Assembly: GCA_951812925.1 (NCBI GenBank)
Contig: OX638372.1
Coordinates: 2,976,001-3,040,000, forward strand
Direction: 5' to 3'
Origin: Calliopum simillimum
Lineage: Eukaryota; Arthropoda; Insecta; Diptera; Lauxaniidae
DNA length: 64,000 nt
Of the stretch, positions 58,015 through 64,000 are shown piece after piece; positions within the stretch are counted from its first letter, which is position 1, and every line of letters starts with the position of its first letter. A program made the translations under genes and the position numbers. The notes below the pieces were generated by a model. That model ran no database searches. It was given only the letters and a program-made list of their open reading frames with translations, and was not told where the DNA came from.

Positions 58015-60830
58015 GAATTTTGTGTCAATGTTTGACGAAATTTACGAGAAAAAATGCTTTGAGCATTTAAATTATTTAATTTGCTATTCAATATAATCTG
58101 AATTTATTTCAAATTCAATATGATCAATTAGAACTTACCAGATTTTAAATTAAGTTTTTAATTGAGAACTTCTGGTATACAACTTATACTCTCGGTGGCT
58201 CGCAGAAAAAGGAAGTTCTATTCAATGCTACCAAATAAGCAGACTTACAATTTTAGTGCAGAGATGAATTTTTCTTCATTCTTGAAAGTACTTTTAAGCA
58301 CTCAGTGCAAAATTTCTCAAATCATAAGGTTTCAACATAAGATAGTGTTGTTTATGACCCTTCAAATACAAATGAAAACAAGAATTTTTGTTTCTACTAA
58401 AATTCAGAATTTGTTCGTTACAAAAATGGGACAAAATACATATATTCAAGGAAGGTATTGACTACAAAATTACCAATGTCAGAGTTTTGACTATTTACAG
58501 ATCGAAATAATGATAACAGTACAAACAGTAAAAGCTTGTTCGGGTCCACAAGAACCGTTGGTTTGCCTTTTGAACTTCGTCATATTAATGCTTCAAAAGG
58601 GTTTAAGCAAATCCTATTTCCGCATCAAAAGTTACCGCATTCTAAGCTTCATTTTCAATACCTTCTCTATCCTAACTTTATGACGCCTGATTCTTCTTGA
58701 AACACCATTACAATTATGTAAATCTAAAAATAGGCTTAAGACAGACGTTTGCTCACATTCCCCTCCCATGAAGAGAAAAATTCTCCATCTTGTACTGCAC
58801 AGTTTTCTTCAGTTTGTTACTAAGCGATGGTGATAAGCTATTTTTATATTAAGCACTATCTCTGTGTCACATCAACACTCTATTGCAATACGTCCCTCAG
58901 AGCTGATAGCTTCTTGTTACCGCTGCAGCCAAATAAATTGCTTCTGAAAACAATGCACTTTAGAACCCCCTCATCAACATCTGTGCCATCAAAACACGCC
59001 AATACAATTAATTAAGGTGCGACATTGCCAGCGTAATGGCGCGTTTCCCAGTGTTTGAACCTACCCCCACCTCACCGTAAAAGATATATATATATATATA
59101 ACACATATCTAGGTACTACTCTCATTAAATGTTTTTCATTTTTCTATTCAGAGTATGCGTGATCTTGTGGCACTACTAGGGGGTGGTGTACTTGGAATCT
59201 TTTGTAGATTGAATTGATTGTATTTGGCATTTCCTGTTGCTCCCCCACGAAATGTGAAGAAAGAAACATTCACGTGTGCGCGTCACAACTTTCGTGTCAC
59301 CGTCATTTCTTCATTTTTATGGATTTTTCATTTGCTACAACTTTGGGGTATTCATTCTGGCGATCTGCTTTAGACATTTGATGATCGTGCCACAGTTGCT
59401 ACGTCGATTTTGATTTGATATTTTCAGCTTCGGCTCTCAATTCTGCGTGTAGCTTTCGTCACACAGTTGCAACACGCTGCTGCATCTGCATCCCTGATTT
59501 AATTTATTGCTTTCGACTGTTTGTTTTCGTTCTTTTTTGATTTGAACTTAAGTGATCTTGAATGAAGATCGTCGTGATGCATCTATTTTTATCATTTTAT
59601 GGGTTTTCACTGCTAATTTTTCAAAGTTACCCCTCACGTTGCAACATTACATTGCTGTTTTAGAGGGTGGCGAAAAGCCAGCCAGCCAGACATCCAGCAC
59701 AACTATATAAGGGGGGAGTTTTAAAAACGATCATTGGTCTTCATGTTGCATTTTAATTATGCGCGTGAAACACCATTTGTTTAATATTTTTGAAACGGGA
59801 ATCTTTTAAAAATTAATTTTAGCCCACGAATTGATGCCATTAAAGACGTAACGTTAAAATCGGGGGAGAAGTTTTATAGGTAAATTATGGTTTAAAAAAA
59901 ATCCAAGAAAAAATATTATTGCCTCGAAAAAATGCATTGTTTGAACAGAATTTTAAAAATGCTGGGATTTGTTTAAGAAGAAATAATTTTTGGCTCCAGT
60001 ATTTTTATTATTACTTTTTTTTAATGCAAATACACGCCTCCCGGGATGATAAGCACAACCTTGAAGTTTTAGTACTGAAGTTTTTTTGATGGGGTTTTGT
60101 GCGTTGACTTCTACAGAGTCGGAATAACTGAAAATGAAAATCGAAACAACTCCGTCTTGCGAATAAGCAGAAAATATTTCCAATTTATTATCTCGGAGAA
60201 AAAAATTACATATCGATATAACTTAAATCGATATTTGAAGAAAAAGCCTAGTGCTTTTCAATTCCAGATTTTAAGTCTAAACGCTACCTTGAAATGTTAT
60301 AGATAGAAATGTAAATTTTATTGCGGTTAATAATAGATATGGCCTTAAACAACTTTTGTTCTAGCATTTAAAAAAAAAATTGTTTTAACTGTTACAGTTA
60401 TTGGTCGACTTTTTTAAATAAATTTTTAATTAAATGACTATAACTTTTTTTCAGTGACTCTGATCTTAAAAACCGTCACAACGTATTTCTTAGTAAATAT
60501 TAGAAACATTTAAAAACCGTTTAGAGTTTTGAACTAGCAAAAGCCGTTTTGGAGCAATTACCATTTAGCTAAAGGGGTTTCTAGGGTAAAAGGGCAGATA
60601 ATCCTACGCTATTCCAATATTCCATCAACAAACACAATTCAACCCAAAAAACTTTTAAATCTTCGAGGTTGTCGCTATCTTCCCGAGATGTGTGAAGAAT
60701 AATAAGTAGTCTGATCATTTTATACTGAATTAATTAAACAGTCATTTTTTGCAATTTTTCAACAACAGACGCAAGCAAGCGTTAACATGGAAATTGAATT
60801 CATATGTTTTGGCTACTTCCACATACATAT
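58015..60830. other. No gene seen
   Basis: A/T-rich with (TA)n near 59083-59100 and a CCAGC repeat near 59679-59700. The frames at 58162-58461 and 58827-59015 show no family similarity. Confidence 0.4.
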
Positions 60831-60833
60831 TTA

Positions 60834-62079
60834 TTAGGGTGGGCCAAATTGTATGTACGATATTTTATTGACCTCGGCTACCCCCGCATGAGAAAGTTCA
60901 TTCAATTCTAAAAATATTTGCTCAAGGAACCATACCTCTACGTTCAACTTTAGTTCGGCGCATTTTCGATTGAAAATTTTACCTTGCGTTTAATATTTAT
61001 TTTTATGCTAAATTTTCAAAATTCTTATAGAGACAAAAGTAATATCATAATATGTTTTGGTTGGTATTCTGTCAGTAATCAATAAAATTGGGTTCTGTTT
61101 TTACGAAAAGTTTACTTGATAGCATGTGGAATTGATTATATGTATTTATTTCAAAAAATTATATCGGTCAAATAACCAATTTATTATAACCGATTCATAT
61201 TTTTACTTCGACTTTTGGTATATTGTTCTGTAAAATTAAAAAAAGCGGCTAATTTATTTCCTAAAACTGCCACTTGATGATGCCCTGAAAAAAATGAGTG
61301 TCAGATTTGGCATCCTAGTATCCTAAAATACTTGGGTTGGTGTTTCGATTGAAAAATCCATATAAAAATATGAATCGCTTATAATAAATCAGTTATTTGA
61401 CCGATATAATTTTTTGGAACACATATAATCATTTTTACGCTATTAGGTAAACTTTTCGTAAAAACAGAACCCAATTTTATTGATCACTGACAGAATACCA
61501 ACCAAAACATATTATGATATTACTTTTGTCTCTATAGGAATTTTGAAAATTAAGCATAAAAATAAATATTAAACGCAAGGTAAAATTTTCAATCGAAAAT
61601 GCGCCGAACTAAAGTTGAACGTAGAGGTATGGTTCCTGGGGCAAATATTCATAGCATTGAATGAACTTTCAGCCTAGGTTGGTGGTTTGTTTGAAAAAAT
61701 TCATCCAAAAATATGAATCGTTTATTTTGAAAGTCGGTCATAATAATCGGCTATTTGACCCATATCACTTTTTTAAACATATATCATCAATTCCATACCA
61801 TCAAGTGAACTTTTTGTGTAAACTGAACCCAATTTAATTGATTACTGACAGAATACCAGCTAAATCATATAATGGCATTACTTTTGTCTTTATAAAAATT
61901 TTAAAAATTTGGTATGAAAATAAAAACAAATATTAATAAAAGGTAAAATTTTCGATCAAAAATGCGCCGAACTAAAGTTGAACGCAGAGGTATGGTTCCT
62001 TGGGCAAATATTCATAGAATTGAATGAACTTTCACATAGGGGGGTAGCCGAGACCAGTTTTCAAATCGGCCCACCCTAA
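60834..62079. mobile_element. Composite foldback element with one left arm and two tandem right arms (1246 bp)
   Basis: The ends TTAGGGTGGGCC and GGCCCACCCTAA are flanked by TA (60832-60833, 62080-62081). The left arm (about 60834-61230) is the reverse complement of two consecutive right-hand blocks (about 61365-61680 and 61690-62079). Shared blocks include AGAGGTATGGTTCC, AATGCGCCGAACTAAAGTTG, GATTACTGACAGAATACCA-type text and ATATGAATCG. The two right-hand blocks are diverged from each other. There is no coding frame. TA flanks and the end motif suggest a Tc1/mariner-type non-autonomous element. Confidence 0.85.
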
Positions 62080-62154
62080 TATTTATATATTATTCATATA
62101 TAAACATGTAATATATAGCCTTTTCAGGTCAGTTTTAGTTAAATCTTGCCAGAA

Positions 62155-62230
62155 ACCGTACTCGAACCCGTGACTCCGGTTTTCTAATGAAAGAAAACGC
62201 GGTGCTTAAGCGATTGTACTATTGGACACG
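62155..62230 (-). ncRNA. tRNA-like sequence or tRNA-derived SINE head
   Basis: On the minus strand, TAGTACAATCG (complement of 62211-62221) matches the A-box pattern TRGYNNANNNG. GGTTCGAGTAC (complement of 62158-62168) matches box B with one mismatch at its end. Box starts are about 53 bases apart, in the range of a tRNA with a long variable or intron part. Between them GTTTTC-TTTCATTA-GAAAAC forms a 6-bp stem. The acceptor stem is not convincing, so a tRNA relic or SINE promoter is preferred. Confidence 0.35.
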
Positions 62231-62234
62231 GATA

Positions 62235-64000
62235 AACTCTCTGAACAGGATCGCCATTATGGATAAATCATAAGGCTCACTAGTGCCGTCTGACAAGATT
62301 TAACTTAAACTGATTTGAAAAAGTCTTAATATCTTAGATGAAGGTTGCGCCCTATAGGACTATTTTTATTCTTTTATAAGCCATTTAGCCATTGTCTTCG
62401 GATTGAAAATGAGTAAGGGTTTACATTATGTATTTTTCAAAAACGTATTTTTAGTTACAGGTAATTTAAACTCATACGTTTTCTAAAACAGCATTATAAT
62501 TTGGTTATCCGCAATATTCGCATAATGCTGATTATTCACTTTTTCTGAAAGAATTCATCCGTAAATAATAACTATAATAAGCTTAGTAAGTATTTTTACA
62601 AAAAATGCTTTAAATTTTAATTTATACAACCCCTGCAGTTAAAGAAGTTCCCATCATTTGTCTAAAAACTGGGGATCTTCCATCATAACTATCATCATTT
62701 TTTATATGTATGCCATAGACAATTTTGATTGTATAAATCATTTAAGGTTCCACTTGAAAACTTAATCAGTGTTCATTGCTTACAAATTATTGATGGCCTT
62801 TCAACCCGGTAGGTAAAAGTGTTTCAGTTGTGATTATGCAATGCATCATTGATCAAAAAACAACAAAAAAAGTGTAACAAATGGTTTCACAGCACGTTGC
62901 AGCTCAACTTGAAGTAACACAATCACCAAAACTGAGTGGCATGGAAAAACAAATAAAAAAATTGGTAAAAATTTCAGCGAAGGAAGCCACACAAGTTGCA
63001 ACTTCCAGTCGGGAAAAATTAATTGAAAATTTAACAGACAAAACAAGTCAGGGTTCATTATTCAAGAAACCCAAGAAGAGCATTTCATAGGAAGCGGTTG
63101 CATTGATGAATTTCAAAACAATTTCTGACTGTTTATAAATATGTTGATTTACAAAGGTTAAAAGTGAACCGATACAGATGTACGAATTGCTTGTATTGGG
63201 AAACAAGAGAATCAAATTCAAAAATCAATACCCAAAATCCTCAGCTGCAGAAACTCGAGAAAATTTTGATATCAAATTTCAAATATTCAAATTCGTTAAA
63301 GTTTTTTTTCAACTCCGGCGTCAAACTCTAAACACATGTTGTAGATTTTTTCCTAGTTCTTCTCGAACACTGACTGGTCTGGTCTATCAAAAGAAAGAAA
63401 AAGAAAGAACCGTATTCAAATCAGTAGATAAAAAAGGCGTGAATAACTAAAAAGTGTGCGCGCTTGTTTTCCCTAAACGAAGGAATCTAGAAAGCAGCGA
63501 CATCGTGTTGCACTTAATGCCATTGTGTCCTGTCAAAGTGGTCTCGCATGGACTCTGCTGCACTTTGCACTGACTTTGTTGATGTATTCTGTGGTGGTGG
63601 TTTTCACGTAATTGATATTTCCACGCTGCATGTGATTTAATATTTAAAACACTGAAAATTTGGGAATTTTTTGGTTTTTTGTGTTTTTATTCTTGGACTT
63701 CAACATTGAAGTGTTGAGTAGGAGCTTAAGTGAAAATTTTAATTTACATAAAATTCTCATGTCAAGTGTGCATCTCCTCATCCGCTCATCTCATCATTCA
63801 AATGCAGCAGCCAAATTAGGCTCAAGTGGTTAGTCGACTGGCCCATCACCAACCGACCGACCAGCGTCTCGTCTGACCATGTGGCCTCATCTGGCTGGGC
63901 TGTATGTTTGCGAGGACACTCAAGTGCCTTCCTTCTCAAGTGGCCGTTGAGCGACGACGAGTGCTCTTTAAGGACTTTTTAGTGTTTCAAATGTTTACTT
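62235..64000. other. No supported gene apart from a small ORF
   Basis: A/T-rich; less so after 63480. The frame at 63178-63450 starts with ATG but has no recognisable family. A CCGACCGACCAGC-type repeat lies near 63851-63866. Confidence 0.4.
62881..63090 (+). CDS. Small ORF, 69 codons, unrecognised
   Basis: ATG in a good fly context (AACAAATGG) opens MVSQHVAAQLEVTQSPKLSG. The rest is charged and helix-prone (EKQIKKLVKISAKEATQVAT) with a Lys-rich end. It has no signal peptide and no known domain. The complementary strand is also open over the same span, so coding status is doubtful. Confidence 0.2.
   Translation: MVSQHVAAQLEVTQSPKLSGMEKQIKKLVKISAKEATQVATSSREKLIENLTDKTSQGSLFKKPKKSIS

Noticed and set aside
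60834..60845. TTAGGG motif as telomeric repeat
   Set aside because: It occurs once at each end of a TA-flanked foldback and is the element's terminal motif, not a tandem telomere repeat.
1..64000. CRISPR array, prokaryotic operon or viral gene cluster
   Set aside because: Repeats are simple tandem or inverted transposon ends without spacers; recognisable coding is transposon or insect-type spliced; no viral structural or polymerase gene was seen.

Overview
This window looks like euchromatic but gene-poor DNA from an insect, most likely a higher (brachyceran) fly. The clues are strong A+T richness, pervasive short (CAA)n/(GTT)n/(CAG)n runs, a 74-bp intron with GT..AG borders, and a mobile-element load of several mariner families, hAT, maT/Tc1-like elements and a non-LTR retrotransposon. 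A tephritid-like fly would fit, but that is inference. There is no bacterial-style operon, no CRISPR array and no recognisable viral gene.

Only one host gene is well supported: a two-exon gene on the minus strand (49268-48544). It has a TATA box, signal peptide, short phase-1 intron and overlapping poly(A) signals, and encodes a 216-residue secreted Gly-rich then Arg/Asn-rich protein that I do not recognise. Weaker host candidates are a possible first coding exon with a splice donor at 38055-38080, a possible regulatory block with a short ORF at 18560-19375, and small ORFs at 49521-49742 and 62881-63090.

Most of the interpretable sequence is mobile DNA, much of it nested or rearranged. Left part: a Tc1/mariner 3' fragment (1-506); a 5'-truncated, internally deleted non-LTR retrotransposon (about 2150-5081) split by a 1322-bp mariner (3400-4721); a mariner 3' scrap (about 6895-7135); and a foldback element (7221-7777). 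Middle: a transposon lacking its catalytic core (17467-18066), a 393-bp mini-mariner (20131-20523), two copies of a TA-flanked non-autonomous element (25629-26355 and 31996-32812), a 539-bp near-perfect foldback (28008-28546) and a hAT remnant (44436-45310). Right part: a full-length but broken mariner (about 51336-52615); a second copy of the first mariner family (54741-57733) interrupted by a hAT with an exact 8-bp target duplication (55827-57563), which itself carries a 352-bp inverted-repeat insert; a small MITE (about 57847-58007); and a composite foldback (60834-62079).

Two very large pentanucleotide arrays dominate the layout: 463 uninterrupted GATAT units bordered on both sides by GAAAT units (11411-13830), and 221 TAATG units with only four variant units (35616-36720). 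Each has one strand without stop codons, so it yields a long false reading frame. No new multi-gene system is evident. The most unusual items are the two giant arrays, the long foldback as a possible hairpin-RNA source, the ordered stack of nested transposons, and the unrecognised secreted protein.
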